Source: Flavobacteriaceae bacterium
GTDB taxonomy: Bacteria; Bacteroidota; Bacteroidia; Flavobacteriales; Flavobacteriaceae
Reading direction: 5' to 3'
NCBI GenBank assembly: GCA_030835825.1
Contig: JAURRA010000025.1
Location: 1 to 50,767, forward strand
DNA: 50,767 nt
Position numbers and translations under genes: made by a program. The first letter of the stretch is position 1. Each line of letters starts with the position of its first letter. The notes beneath the pieces were generated by a model. That model was not told the DNA's origin, searched no databases, and saw only the letters and a program-made list of their open reading frames with translations. Shown here piece by piece: positions 42,338 to 50,646 of this stretch.

Positions 42338-43414
42338 TCAAATGGTATTATCTGGATCTTTTAATTTTTCTGTATTCTCAGCCAACATTAATTCATCCAA
42401 TAGTTTTTGAATATCCCCATTAATCACGTTCTGTAAATCGTATAAGGTCAGCCCAATTCTATGATCAGTCACACGACCTTGAGGATAGTTGTAGGTCCTG
42501 ATTTTTGCCGATCGATCTCCAGTGGAAACCATGCTCTTGCGTTTTTCAGAATCCGCAGCCATTTTTTTGGCTAATTCAGCTTCGTATAATCTGGACCTTA
42601 AAACTTTTAAAGCTTTTTCTAAATTTTTATGTTGGGATTTTTGATCTTGACAACTGACAATAATCCCTGTTGGTTCGTGGTGTAGCTTGATGGCAGAATA
42701 GGTTGTATTGACCGACTGTCCTCCTGGTCCGGTCGATGTTGTGCGCTCGATACGAACATCTTGCATATCCAATTCAACGTCAAACTCTTCGGCCTCAGGC
42801 AAAACTATAACTGTAGCTGCACTGGTATGCACCCTTCCTTGAGTTTCGGTCTGTGGCACGCGCTGCACGCGGTGAACACCTGCTTCAAACTTCAAAATGC
42901 CATAAACATCCTCTCCGTTGACCTCAAAAATCACCTCTTTAAATCCACCCGAAGTACCTTCGTTACTATCGACCAAGCTGACATTCCAACCGCGGCCTTC
43001 ACAATATTTGACATACATTCGGAACAAATCGCCTGCAAAAATACTCGCCTCATCCCCACCGGCACCAGCTCTAATTTCAACTACCGCGTTTTTAGCATCT
43101 TCCGGGCTCTTAGGAATGAGCAAGAATTTTATTGTTTCCTCCAATTCTGGAAGTTTCTCCTTGGCATCATCCAGCTCCATTTTAGCCATTTCAACCATTT
43201 CTGCATCCGATCCATCAGCTATGATCTCTTCGGCTTCGAGAATATTAGCTGCCAATTTTTCATAAACTGTACCTATATCCACCAATTTCTTGAGGTCTTT
43301 ATATTCCTTATTCAACTGAACATATCGCTTCTGGTCTGCTATTATATCGGGCTGAATGATCAGATCATTAATCTCGTTAAAGCGCTGTTTTACTATTTGA
43401 ATTTTTTCTATCAT
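42338..43414 (-). CDS. prfA: Peptide chain release factor 1
   Basis: A 358-aa class I release factor that reads UAA and UAG. The PxT codon-recognition motif is PQT (187-189, in [17 protein letters not shown]) and the peptidyl-tRNA hydrolysis motif is [13 protein letters not shown] (GGQ at 231-233). No programmed frameshift site is visible, as expected for RF1. A -7 box TAAATTTG lies upstream. A 241-aa open frame on the opposite strand is a shadow. Confidence 0.97.
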   Translation of the reverse strand: MIEKIQIVKQRFNEINDLIIQPDIIADQKRYVQLNKEYKDLKKLVDIGTVYEKLAANILEAEEIIADGSDAEMVEMAKMELDDAKEKLPELEETIKFLLIPKSPEDAKNAVVEIRAGAGGDEASIFAGDLFRMYVKYCEGRGWNVSLVDSNEGTSGGFKEVIFEVNGEDVYGILKFEAGVHRVQRVPQTETQGRVHTSAATVIVLPEAEEFDVELDMQDVRIERTTSTGPGGQSVNTTYSAIKLHHEPTGIIVSCQDQKSQHKNLEKALKVLRSRLYEAELAKKMAADSEKRKSMVSTGDRSAKIRTYNYPQGRVTDHRIGLTLYDLQNVINGDIQKLLDELMLAENTEKLKDPDNTI

Positions 43415-43433
43415 GCGATGTGCATTGAGGGTG

Positions 43434-43441
43434 CAAATTTA
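43434..43441 (-). promoter_or_regulatory. -7 box TAAATTTG upstream of prfA-pyrF
   Basis: Perfect TAnnTTTG on the minus strand, 19 bp before the prfA ATG. It lies in the gap between purM and prfA and would allow prfA-pyrF to be transcribed separately from purM. Confidence 0.45.
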
Positions 43442-43482
43442 TACTTTTTTAAAAGGTTGAATTTTAGAAACTTAGACCAGCG

Positions 43483-44664
43483 CTAATGGTAATCAAAATT
43501 ACCGTAAATGCTTTCAATCGTCAGTCTTTTCTTTGGGGAAGATTCAACACGACCGATTACTTGTGCAGCCACACCAAAGGATTCGGAAATAGCAATGATG
43601 TCACCAGCAACTTCAGGAGAGACATACAGTTCCATGCGATGTCCACAATTAAAAACTTGATACATTTCTTTCCAGTCAGTCTTTGACTGCTCTTGAATCA
43701 ACTTGAATAAAACAGGTACTTCAAACAGATTGTCTTTGATTACGTGAACATCATCGACAAAATGCAGCACTTTGGTTTGAGCTCCGCCACTACAGTGCAC
43801 CATCCCATGGATATTTAATCCGTTGTATTTCTCAAGGATTTGTTTGATAATTGGAGCATATGTCCTTGTTGGAGAAAGAACCAGTTTGCCAGCATCCAGG
43901 GGTACACCGTTCACTGGATCGGTAAGATGAGTTTGGCCGGAATAAATTAATTCCGAAGGCACGGAGGCATCGAAACTTTCTGGAAATAAGTTGGCCAAAG
44001 ATTTATGAAATACATCGTGTCGTGCAGAAGTCAATCCATTGCTCCCCATGCCGCCATTGTAATGTGATTCGTAGGTTGCTTGACCCGAAGAAGCTAATCC
44101 AACAATGACATCTCCCGGAGTAATGTTGGCATTATCAATAACATCAGAGCGTTTCATTCTAGCGGTTACAGTGGAATCGACAATAATAGTTCTTACTAAA
44201 TCGCCAACATCAGCTGTTTCACCACCAGTACTATGGATTTGAACGCCCTGATTTTTAAGGTCTGCGATGAGTTCTTCCGTACCTTCTATGATCGCCCCAA
44301 TAACAGCGCCGGGTATCAAGTTTTTATTTCTCCCAATGGTGGAAGAAAGCAAGATATTTTCTGTTGCGCCTACGCAAATCAAATCATCGAGATTCATAAC
44401 CAAGGCGTCTTGAGCAATGCCCTTCCACACACTAAGATCGCCTGTAGTTTTCCAATACATATAGGCTAGAGCACTCTTTGTTCCTGCACCATCAGCGTGC
44501 ATGATCAGACAATACTCGGGATCATTGGTTAAATAATCGGGGACAATTTTACAGAATGCTTTTGGAAAGAGGCCTTTGTCTACATTTTTAATAGCCACGT
44601 GGACCTCGGATTTCGTAGCAGAAACACCGCGCTGATCATAGCGAGATTGAGTTGATTTAGACAT
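43483..44664 (-). CDS. purM: Phosphoribosylformylglycinamidine cyclo-ligase (AIR synthase)
   Basis: A 393-aa PurM-family enzyme forming aminoimidazole ribotide in purine synthesis. Evidence: SRYDQRGVSATKSEVHVAI at the start, MHADGAGTKSALAY, AQDALVMNLDDLICVGA, the ATP-binding STGGETADVGD and VIVGLASSGQATYES. It is longer than the roughly 345-aa enteric enzyme because of an N-terminal extension and a longer C-terminal domain, the form common in Bacteroidota. ATG 44664 fits the family start and the promoter box 18 bp upstream. Confidence 0.92.
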   Translation of the reverse strand: MSKSTQSRYDQRGVSATKSEVHVAIKNVDKGLFPKAFCKIVPDYLTNDPEYCLIMHADGAGTKSALAYMYWKTTGDLSVWKGIAQDALVMNLDDLICVGATENILLSSTIGRNKNLIPGAVIGAIIEGTEELIADLKNQGVQIHSTGGETADVGDLVRTIIVDSTVTARMKRSDVIDNANITPGDVIVGLASSGQATYESHYNGGMGSNGLTSARHDVFHKSLANLFPESFDASVPSELIYSGQTHLTDPVNGVPLDAGKLVLSPTRTYAPIIKQILEKYNGLNIHGMVHCSGGAQTKVLHFVDDVHVIKDNLFEVPVLFKLIQEQSKTDWKEMYQVFNCGHRMELYVSPEVAGDIIAISESFGVAAQVIGRVESSPKKRLTIESIYGNFDYH

Positions 44665-44681
44665 ACATTTGTGCGCTTGTG

Positions 44682-44689
44682 CAAAGGTA
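44682..44689 (-). promoter_or_regulatory. -7 box TACCTTTG upstream of purM
   Basis: Perfect TAnnTTTG on the minus strand, 17 bp before the purM ATG, with a predicted leader of about 14 nt. It lies just downstream of the glnN terminator. Confidence 0.5.
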
Positions 44690-44702
44690 ACATAATAAAT
44701 GA

Positions 44703-44739
44703 AAACGCCCGATGGGAAATGAATCTCCATCGGGCGTTT
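44703..44739 (-). terminator. glnN terminator
   Basis: A perfect 13-bp stem (AAACGCCCGATGG paired with CCATCGGGCGTTT) with an 11-nt loop, 16 bp after the glnN stop. Read leftward it ends in four U, a short but acceptable run. Confidence 0.75.
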
Positions 44740-44754
44740 GAGAAAAAAGTAAGC

Positions 44755-46941
44755 TTACTTGGTAAAGAGTAATTCGCGGTATTTGGTCAATGGCCAAATT
44801 TCATCATCGATGAGCAACTCTAGCTTATCACAGTGATATCTAATGGTATCAAAGTAAGGCTTGACTTTGTTGCAGTATGTTTCCGCTTTGACTTGCACAT
44901 CCTCAATAGTATTGGCCGCTTTTCTTTTATTGATCAAATCTGTCACCCCAGAATTGATTGCAGCTACCCTAGCAGAAATGTCCTCAATTAAGGTTAATTG
45001 CTCTGCTGCATACTTTTTGAATCCTGCGCCGTAAATGTCTTTCAAACCTTTTACGTTCTCGATTAAAGTGTTTTGATATTTCAGAGCTGTTGGTATTACA
45101 TGATTGCGCGCAATATCGCCCAGTACTCTGGCCTCAATTTGGACTCTCAGGGTGTATTCTTCAATTTCTATTTCGTGACGCGCCTCAATTTCAGTTTTAT
45201 TCATCACACCAAGTGATTCGTAGAGCGCTATAGTCGCAGGAGCAATTTCCACCTTCAACGCCTCAGGCGTAGTTTTGTTATTACTTAACCCGCGTTTTTT
45301 GGCTTCTTTTTCCCAAGCATCGCCATAGCCATTACCCTCAAATAAAATGCGCTCGGAAGACTTGATATACTCACGCAAGACGTTAAAAATTGCGTCGTCT
45401 TTCTTCATGTCTTTTTTGGTAATTAACGCGTCTACATCGGCCTTAAACACCTTTAATTGGTTGGCTATAATAGTATTCAACACAGTCATTGGCTTGGCGC
45501 AATTGGCCAAAGAGCCAACCGCACGAAACTCAAACTTATTTCCAGTGAAGGCAAAGGGAGAAGTTCTGTTTCGGTCAGTGTTGTCCAGCAAAATTTCTGG
45601 AATTTTACCCACCACATTGAGTTTCAGTTCGGTCTTTTCCTCAGGCGAAAGCTTGCCCTTGGTCACCTCTTTCAAACCTTGTAACACGCTTGTCAATTGT
45701 GATCCAATGAATACTGAGATAATTGCAGGTGGCGCTTCGTTTGCTCCCAAACGATGATCATTACTAGCTGATGCTATTGAAGAACGGACAAGCTCTTCAT
45801 TATCATTTACTGCTTTAATAGTATTGACAAAGAAGGTCAAAAACTGCAAATTGCTCATTGGTGTTTTACCTGGGCTCAATAAATTAACCCCAGTATCTGT
45901 GCTTAAACTCCAGTTGTTGTGTTTTCCCGAACCATTTACTCCCGCAAACGGTTTTTCGTGCATGAGCACTTTAAAATTATGTCGAGAACCAACACGATCC
46001 ATAATATCCATTATTAGGGAATTATGATCCACGGCCAAGTTAGCCTCTTCATAAATAGGCGCCAATTCGAACTGATTTGGCGCGACTTCGTTATGTCTTG
46101 TCTTTACCGGAATACCCAACTTCATGCACTCCATTTCCAAATCCATCATAAAAGACATTACCCGAGCAGGGATACTGCCAAAATAGTGGTCATCGAGTTG
46201 TTGACCTTTGGCCGGGGCATGACCTAACAGGGTACGACCCGTTAAAACGATATCTGGTCTGGTTGCTGCCAAGGTACTGTCAACTAGAAAATATTCTTGT
46301 TCCCATCCTAGGGAGGCATTGACCTTCTTGACGTTCTTGTCAAAATATTTTACAACATCTACAGCCGCGTGATCTACCGCTTGTAATGCTCTTAAAAGAG
46401 GTGTTTTATAATCCAAAGCCTCACCAGTGTAGGCCACAAATACCGTTGGAATACAAAGTGTTGTTCCATAGATAAATGCTGGAGATGTAGGGTCCCATGC
46501 TGTATAGCCTCGAGCTTCAAAGGTGTTTCTAATACCTCCATTTGGAAAACTAGAAGCATCTGGTTCTTGTTGTACCAACTGTCCACCTCCAAATTTTTCG
46601 ACCGACATACCCCCTTCAATAGTTTCAAAAAAGGCGTCATGCTTTTCAGCTGTCGCACCGGTTAAAGGCTGAAACCAATGGGTATAATGTGTCGCCCCCT
46701 TGGACATGGCCCAGTCTTTCATCGAGGAAGCAATTTGATCAGCGATGTTACGGTCTATTTTAGAACCGGTTTCTACAGCTGACATGACTGCGCTGTAGGC
46801 ATCTTTTGTTAGGGACTGACGCATCGTGTTTTGGTTAAACACATTTTGACCGAAAAGGTCAGAACGACGTTCGGTTTCAGTAATTTTTACAGGCGTACGC
46901 GTTAAACTCTGTTTAATCGCATCAAAGCGCATTGAAGACAT
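44755..46941 (-). CDS. glnN: Glutamine synthetase type III
   Basis: A 728-aa GSIII, the large dodecameric glutamine synthetase that dominates in Bacteroidota. N-terminal SSMRFDAIKQSLTRTP and LFGQNVFNQNTMRQ, THYTHWFQPLTGATAEKHD, the catalytic HEKPFAGVNGSGKHNNWSL (ATP/glutamate site), NRTSPFAFTGNKFEFRAVGS and the long C-terminal helical region are all family marks. Adds ammonium to glutamate. Transcribed alone, with its own promoter box and terminator. No PII gene is nearby. Confidence 0.97.
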   Translation of the reverse strand: MSSMRFDAIKQSLTRTPVKITETERRSDLFGQNVFNQNTMRQSLTKDAYSAVMSAVETGSKIDRNIADQIASSMKDWAMSKGATHYTHWFQPLTGATAEKHDAFFETIEGGMSVEKFGGGQLVQQEPDASSFPNGGIRNTFEARGYTAWDPTSPAFIYGTTLCIPTVFVAYTGEALDYKTPLLRALQAVDHAAVDVVKYFDKNVKKVNASLGWEQEYFLVDSTLAATRPDIVLTGRTLLGHAPAKGQQLDDHYFGSIPARVMSFMMDLEMECMKLGIPVKTRHNEVAPNQFELAPIYEEANLAVDHNSLIMDIMDRVGSRHNFKVLMHEKPFAGVNGSGKHNNWSLSTDTGVNLLSPGKTPMSNLQFLTFFVNTIKAVNDNEELVRSSIASASNDHRLGANEAPPAIISVFIGSQLTSVLQGLKEVTKGKLSPEEKTELKLNVVGKIPEILLDNTDRNRTSPFAFTGNKFEFRAVGSLANCAKPMTVLNTIIANQLKVFKADVDALITKKDMKKDDAIFNVLREYIKSSERILFEGNGYGDAWEKEAKKRGLSNNKTTPEALKVEIAPATIALYESLGVMNKTEIEARHEIEIEEYTLRVQIEARVLGDIARNHVIPTALKYQNTLIENVKGLKDIYGAGFKKYAAEQLTLIEDISARVAAINSGVTDLINKRKAANTIEDVQVKAETYCNKVKPYFDTIRYHCDKLELLIDDEIWPLTKYRELLFTK

Positions 46942-46963
46942 ATTTTTTGATTTAAATGAGGGA

Positions 46964-46971
46964 CAAATGTA
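46964..46971 (-). promoter_or_regulatory. -7 box TACATTTG upstream of glnN
   Basis: Perfect TAnnTTTG on the minus strand, 22 bp before the ATG. The region further upstream holds a short CCCTA-A6-TAGGG hairpin (47001-47016) but no TTTG at the normal distance. Confidence 0.45.
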
Positions 46972-47060
46972 AATTATTTAATTTATTTTTAATGATACCC
47001 CCCTAAAAAAATAGGGATAGTGTTAATAAATCAATTAAAATGTTGATATAAAGGAAAAAA

Positions 47061-48005
47061 TTAGGGGGTATTGAAGGTTAAATACATAAAAATAAGATAT
47101 GCCACGAATAAAACCAATCCTTTTGACCTGGTAACAAACATGCGTTTGGGTAAAAGAAGCATTAGAGCTACTGCGACAGCATAGGCTAGCATCCAAATGA
47201 GATTGACATTTAAGGCCTCTGCCTCAGTCACTTGAATTGGAATAATCATGGCCGTAAGACCCAAAACAGCACCGATATTAAAAATATTGGATCCAATCAA
47301 ATTTCCTAACGAAATAGCCTTCTCTTTTTTAGCAACCGATATCAAGGATGTCGCTAATTCGGGGACGCTCGTTCCAATAGCAACTACAGATACCGAAATA
47401 ACAGTTTCACTCACATTAAATGCTTCGGCCAAGTCAATAGCTCCTGTTACAAGAAATTCTGAGCCCACATAAAGCGCCGCACCTCCAATGACTAAACACA
47501 TTATTAATTTGAATAGCGAAACCTCAGCAAGAACAATCTGATCCACTTCTTCTAAGTCGGGATTTGATTTTGTTCGCAGTAGAAATAGAACAAAGGCTAC
47601 TAAAGCAGTAAACAAGATTAAACCTTCAAGACGTGATATCATTCCATCATTCTGAATGAAGTAATAGAGAACAAACGAAAAAATCATCATTGTTGGCCAA
47701 TTTAATCTGAAAAAAGACCGATCGACGGCAATCAAACCAACCATACCGGTTAGCCCAAGAACTAAACCTATATTAGCAATATTTGAACCCACAACATTGT
47801 TGATGGCAATGGCTGAAGCACCATCCAAAGCTGCGTTTAGGCTCACCAATAGTTCCGGTGCTGACGTAGCGAAAGACACTACGGTCATCCCGATGACCAT
47901 TTTAGACAAATTCAACCGAAAGGACAGTGCGACAGACCCTCTCACAAGAAAATCTCCCCCTACCGACAACAACGTCAACCCTAGTAAAACAAATATTACG
48001 CTCAT
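47061..48005 (-). CDS. Calcium/sodium antiporter (CaCA family, YrbG-like)
   Basis: A 314-aa inner-membrane exchanger with about ten helices in two inverted halves. Each half carries the ion-binding alpha repeat: VVSFATSAPELLVSL with NNVVGSNIANIGLVLG in the first, and VVAIGTSVPELATSLIS with GNLIGSNIFNIGAVLG in the second. This is the typical YrbG/CaxA-type sodium/calcium exchanger. The leader is very short (about 5 nt from the predicted start). It is divergent from the 50-aa protein gene. Confidence 0.95.
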   Translation of the reverse strand: MSVIFVLLGLTLLSVGGDFLVRGSVALSFRLNLSKMVIGMTVVSFATSAPELLVSLNAALDGASAIAINNVVGSNIANIGLVLGLTGMVGLIAVDRSFFRLNWPTMMIFSFVLYYFIQNDGMISRLEGLILFTALVAFVLFLLRTKSNPDLEEVDQIVLAEVSLFKLIMCLVIGGAALYVGSEFLVTGAIDLAEAFNVSETVISVSVVAIGTSVPELATSLISVAKKEKAISLGNLIGSNIFNIGAVLGLTAMIIPIQVTEAEALNVNLIWMLAYAVAVALMLLLPKRMFVTRSKGLVLFVAYLIFMYLTFNTP

Positions 48006-48013
48006 ATTGGGAG

Positions 48014-48050
48014 CAAAAGTAGTACAATATATTTCAAAACATTACTTTTG
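48014..48050. promoter_or_regulatory. Divergent promoter pair: inverted CAAAAGTA ... TACTTTTG
   Basis: TACTTTTG on the minus strand (48021-48014) faces the antiporter gene, and the same octamer on the plus strand (48043-48050) faces the 50-aa gene. The two are perfect inverted copies with 21 bp between. The predicted starts give a 5-nt leader leftward and an almost leaderless transcript rightward. Confidence 0.5.
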
Positions 48051-48053
48051 AGG

Positions 48054-48206
48054 ATGAAGAAAATTATCTTTCAAATTTTAGCTAGAGTCAACAAACTGCT
48101 CCTTCCAAGTCTCAGCAAAAGAGGGCTTGATTTGTCAAAGGCTTCTAAACTTCAACTGATGCTGTTTGGATGGAGACTCTTTGTGACCAAGAGATCGCTC
48201 AACTAA
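48054..48206 (+). CDS. 50-aa conserved basic protein
   Basis: A short reading frame: MKKIIFQILARVNKLLLPSL, then KRGLDLSKASKLQLMLFGWR and LFVTKRSLN before TAA. It has an amphipathic basic N-terminus, an LDLSKASK block and a tryptophan-containing segment. From memory, similar proteins of about 50 residues with a KILAK.NK..LPS....LDL.KASK pattern occur across Bacteroidota and are sometimes labelled SsrA-binding protein, apparently by propagated error. Function is unknown. A perfect -7 box ends four bases before the ATG, so translation may be leaderless. Confidence 0.75.
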   Translation: MKKIIFQILARVNKLLLPSLSKRGLDLSKASKLQLMLFGWRLFVTKRSLN

Positions 48207-48236
48207 TACTGCTTCCGCGATAAATAATCTCCTTAG

Positions 48237-48269
48237 TTTTTGCTATTGCTCCAAAAGCGGTTATATTTG
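48237..48269 (+). promoter_or_regulatory. tRNA-Arg promoter (-33 TTTTTG, -7 TATATTTG)
   Basis: TTTTTG at 48237-48242 and TATATTTG at 48262-48269 are separated by exactly 19 bp, the ideal spacing for this phylum. The predicted start lies about 4-8 nt before the tRNA. Confidence 0.75.
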
Positions 48270-48280
48270 CACCCTTATCA

Positions 48281-48354
48281 GGCCTCGTGGCGCAACTGAA
48301 TAGCGCACTTGATTACGGCTCAAGAGGTTACAGGTTTGAATCCTGTCGAGGTCA
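48281..48354 (+). tRNA. tRNA-Arg (anticodon ACG)
   Basis: Cloverleaf on the plus strand: acceptor GGCCTCG/CGAGGTC with one G-U pair and discriminator A, D stem GCGC/GCGC, anticodon stem CTTGA/TCAAG with loop TTACGGC (anticodon ACG, normally edited to ICG by TadA), and a perfect T stem ACAGG/CCTGT. CCA is not encoded. Its own promoter and terminator flank it. Confidence 0.97.
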
Positions 48355-48401
48355 CTTCTTTTAAAAGCGAATTTTTACCTTTCGCCAAATTCAAAAGCCA
48401 T

Positions 48402-48426
48402 AAGCCCCTATTGCAGGGGCTTTTTT
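48402..48426 (+). terminator. tRNA-Arg terminator
   Basis: AAGCCCC (48402-48408) pairs with GGGGCTT (48416-48422) around a 7-nt loop and leads into six T. It lies 47 bp downstream of the tRNA. Confidence 0.85.
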
Positions 48427-48618
48427 AATGTCCCATTTTTTGAAAAAAAGCAAGATCAAATAGCTTTTTTACGGCATCCAATTATAGGCAATTGCACAGC
48501 AATCTTATTTTAGGCCTGTTTTCCCTTACTTTGAAAGCACATGTTTTTGTCACCTTGATTTTAAATTGATCGAATAATGGCATAACAGGCAACTCAACTA
48601 TAGCAGATGGAGGCATTA
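48427..48618. other. Non-coding gap downstream of tRNA-Arg
   Basis: This 192-bp stretch holds no convincing gene. One AT-rich hairpin, AAAAAAGC/GCTTTTTT (48444-48451 with 48463-48470), could end the leftward sulfatase-fold gene, since leftward it leads into seven U. Nothing else is recognisable. Confidence 0.4.
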
Positions 48619-50538
48619 TTATTTTAATCTTCTATCGATGATTCGATCATAATAGTCTTTGATAAAAGCCTTGCACTCTAATTCTATAATATCCATCTCA
48701 CTGTTGCGCTTTTCGATGAGATTATTTTCAAGACCCAAGTCACTATTGCGGTAAAAGCCAACAGCTTTGCTGCCGTCAAAAATACAAATGTAATTGCCGC
48801 TTGTGTAGCGGAAATAAGGCCCGTCGGCATTCAGTACAAAAGGTTTGGCTTCGGTGTCCAACAAACTTCTACCCCAACTACGAAAGGGCTTCTCGTAACC
48901 CGTCAATTCGGCAATAGTTGGGTAAATATCTATTTGTTGTGCCAAGCTAGTATCCTTTCCGACAAAAGTTCCTTTTGGTGAATAAATCAAAATGGGTACG
49001 GCAAATCGGTTTATAGGCTTGAGGTATTCCTCATAGTGAATCGTGTTAGTGTGGTCGGCAGTGATAATAAAAATGGTATCTTCAAACCATGGCTCTTTGG
49101 CAGCGGCGTCAAAAAAGGTTTTAAAAGCGTAATCAGTATAGCCCACACACTGATGCATGGGATTAAAACCCATAGGAAACTTTCCTTCGTAAGCCTTTGG
49201 AACGATATACGGGTCGTGTGAGCTGACAGTAAAAATAGTCGCAAAAAACGGACTGTCTTTCTGATCGAGGGTATTTTTGACAAATCCAAAAAACGGTTCA
49301 TCCCAAATACCCCAAAAGCCATCGAATTGAGAATCATCATTGAACTCGATTTTACCATAGTAATGGTCAAACCCCAGAATATTTGAAAATCCAAGAAACC
49401 CCATTGAGCCATTCGGTGCGCCGTGAAAAAAAGAAGTGTCATAACCTTGTGACTTTAGGATAGAAACCACTGATTCTATGGGCTGATTACCATAGGGCGA
49501 AGAGGTGAAAGCGTCTTGGAAAGAGGGTATTCCAGCCAAAACAGAGGACATACCATGTATGGACTTTCTTCCATTGCCAAAGGCATTGGGAAAAATCAAA
49601 CTATGGGAAGACAAAGAATCTAAAAAGGGTGTAAAACTCTGGTAATCAGTTATATTTTTACCTTCATTGAAGGCGCCCATATACTCCCTCCCCATGCTTT
49701 CAGTTATAAAAACAACCACATTGGGTAGATTTTCAACACCATAGGAATACTGTTTGATGGGATTTACCAAAGAATCAACTAGAGCAGTGTCCATGGTATA
49801 GGATACTTTCTTAAAGGTCTTTTTATTAAAAGTTCTAATGATAGTGAAAGGGGTGTTGAGAATGAGATCAGCATGTTGCATTTTGGTGATATGTCGATTG
49901 GCATCAATTAAATTAATTGGACGCGTACTCTTTCTGAAATCGCCACGTATACCTCCAATCATTAATGTGGCCACGACAAAAAAAGAAATGACCGAGCTCA
50001 ACCCATAATAGAAATATCCCTTAGAATAAGGAGTTTGAGTTACTCTAATTTTTTTATAGAGATAAATCCACAAGCTGGCACAAAGGATGAATAAGGCTAA
50101 AACATGCCAATAAGTTCCCAAAAATCTCAGGAGCATACTCAGTTTATTCGCTTCGTTCTTAACCACATCCCACTCTGAAACAGTGGTCCGACTGAAGGTG
50201 TACTTGTAATAAATAAAATCTATGAAATTGGCAGCATAGCCAATCAAATTTGGTATGAAATAAACATAGAACAACATGGATTGATACCTCGGACGGGGGT
50301 TAATCCACAAAGGCAACATAGACAATACCACAAATAATCCGTTCAGATAAAAAATAGCTGTGGTGTCAAAGGTCAGACCGTAATAACAGAGTTGTAAAAA
50401 CTCATAGACAGAATTGACGTCCAACAAGTCGCTGTTGTAAACAAAGAAAAAAAATCGACTGATAAAATAAAAGACATAGGCCAACAAAAGCCTATAAATC
50501 ATCGATTGGTATTCGCTCGTTCTAAAAAATTGCATCAT
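48619..50538 (-). CDS. LtaS-like sulfatase-fold phosphotransferase
   Basis: A 639-aa membrane protein. The N-terminal half has about five helices (to residue 210), and the C-terminal half is a periplasmic alkaline-phosphatase/sulfatase domain. Metal-site motifs are VVVFITESMGREYMG, GNGRKSIHGMSSVLAGIPS with the likely Ser nucleophile, and FIITADHTNTIHYEEY. This is the LTA-synthase-family architecture. Gram-negative Bacteroidota lack lipoteichoic acid, so the enzyme probably transfers a phospho-alcohol group to a lipid or glycan; that is inference. Starts are the tandem ATGs at 50538 and 50535. A -7 box TACTTTTG (50568-50561) lies upstream. Confidence 0.9.
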   Translation of the reverse strand: MMQFFRTSEYQSMIYRLLLAYVFYFISRFFFFVYNSDLLDVNSVYEFLQLCYYGLTFDTTAIFYLNGLFVVLSMLPLWINPRPRYQSMLFYVYFIPNLIGYAANFIDFIYYKYTFSRTTVSEWDVVKNEANKLSMLLRFLGTYWHVLALFILCASLWIYLYKKIRVTQTPYSKGYFYYGLSSVISFFVVATLMIGGIRGDFRKSTRPINLIDANRHITKMQHADLILNTPFTIIRTFNKKTFKKVSYTMDTALVDSLVNPIKQYSYGVENLPNVVVFITESMGREYMGAFNEGKNITDYQSFTPFLDSLSSHSLIFPNAFGNGRKSIHGMSSVLAGIPSFQDAFTSSPYGNQPIESVVSILKSQGYDTSFFHGAPNGSMGFLGFSNILGFDHYYGKIEFNDDSQFDGFWGIWDEPFFGFVKNTLDQKDSPFFATIFTVSSHDPYIVPKAYEGKFPMGFNPMHQCVGYTDYAFKTFFDAAAKEPWFEDTIFIITADHTNTIHYEEYLKPINRFAVPILIYSPKGTFVGKDTSLAQQIDIYPTIAELTGYEKPFRSWGRSLLDTEAKPFVLNADGPYFRYTSGNYICIFDGSKAVGFYRNSDLGLENNLIEKRNSEMDIIELECKAFIKDYYDRIIDRRLK

Positions 50539-50560
50539 AGTCCTTTCTGCTTCTAGCCCA

Positions 50561-50568
50561 CAAAAGTA
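50561..50568 (-). promoter_or_regulatory. -7 box TACTTTTG upstream of the LtaS-like gene
   Basis: Perfect TAnnTTTG on the minus strand, 22 bp before the ATG at 50538. No well-spaced -33 element is seen. Confidence 0.45.
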
Positions 50569-50646
50569 TGAAAGTATGAGGATTCTAAGTTGTGATAGCA
50601 AAAGCTTCTACCATTAGCTGAAAGAACCTGTAAAGACATCCTTAAC

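Noticed and set aside
42761-43486. 241-aa open frame on the plus strand
   Set aside because: It lies antisense to prfA, whose GGQ and PxT motifs are intact; the translated peptide is low-complexity and aromatic-rich with no family features.
45347-45757. 136-aa open frame antisense to glnN
   Set aside because: Shadow of a conserved glutamine synthetase reading frame; serine-rich with no domain.
46994-47018. CCCTA-A6-TAGGG hairpin considered as the antiporter terminator
   Set aside because: Only five solid base pairs, and no U run on the leftward side; it may simply be AT-rich leader sequence of glnN.
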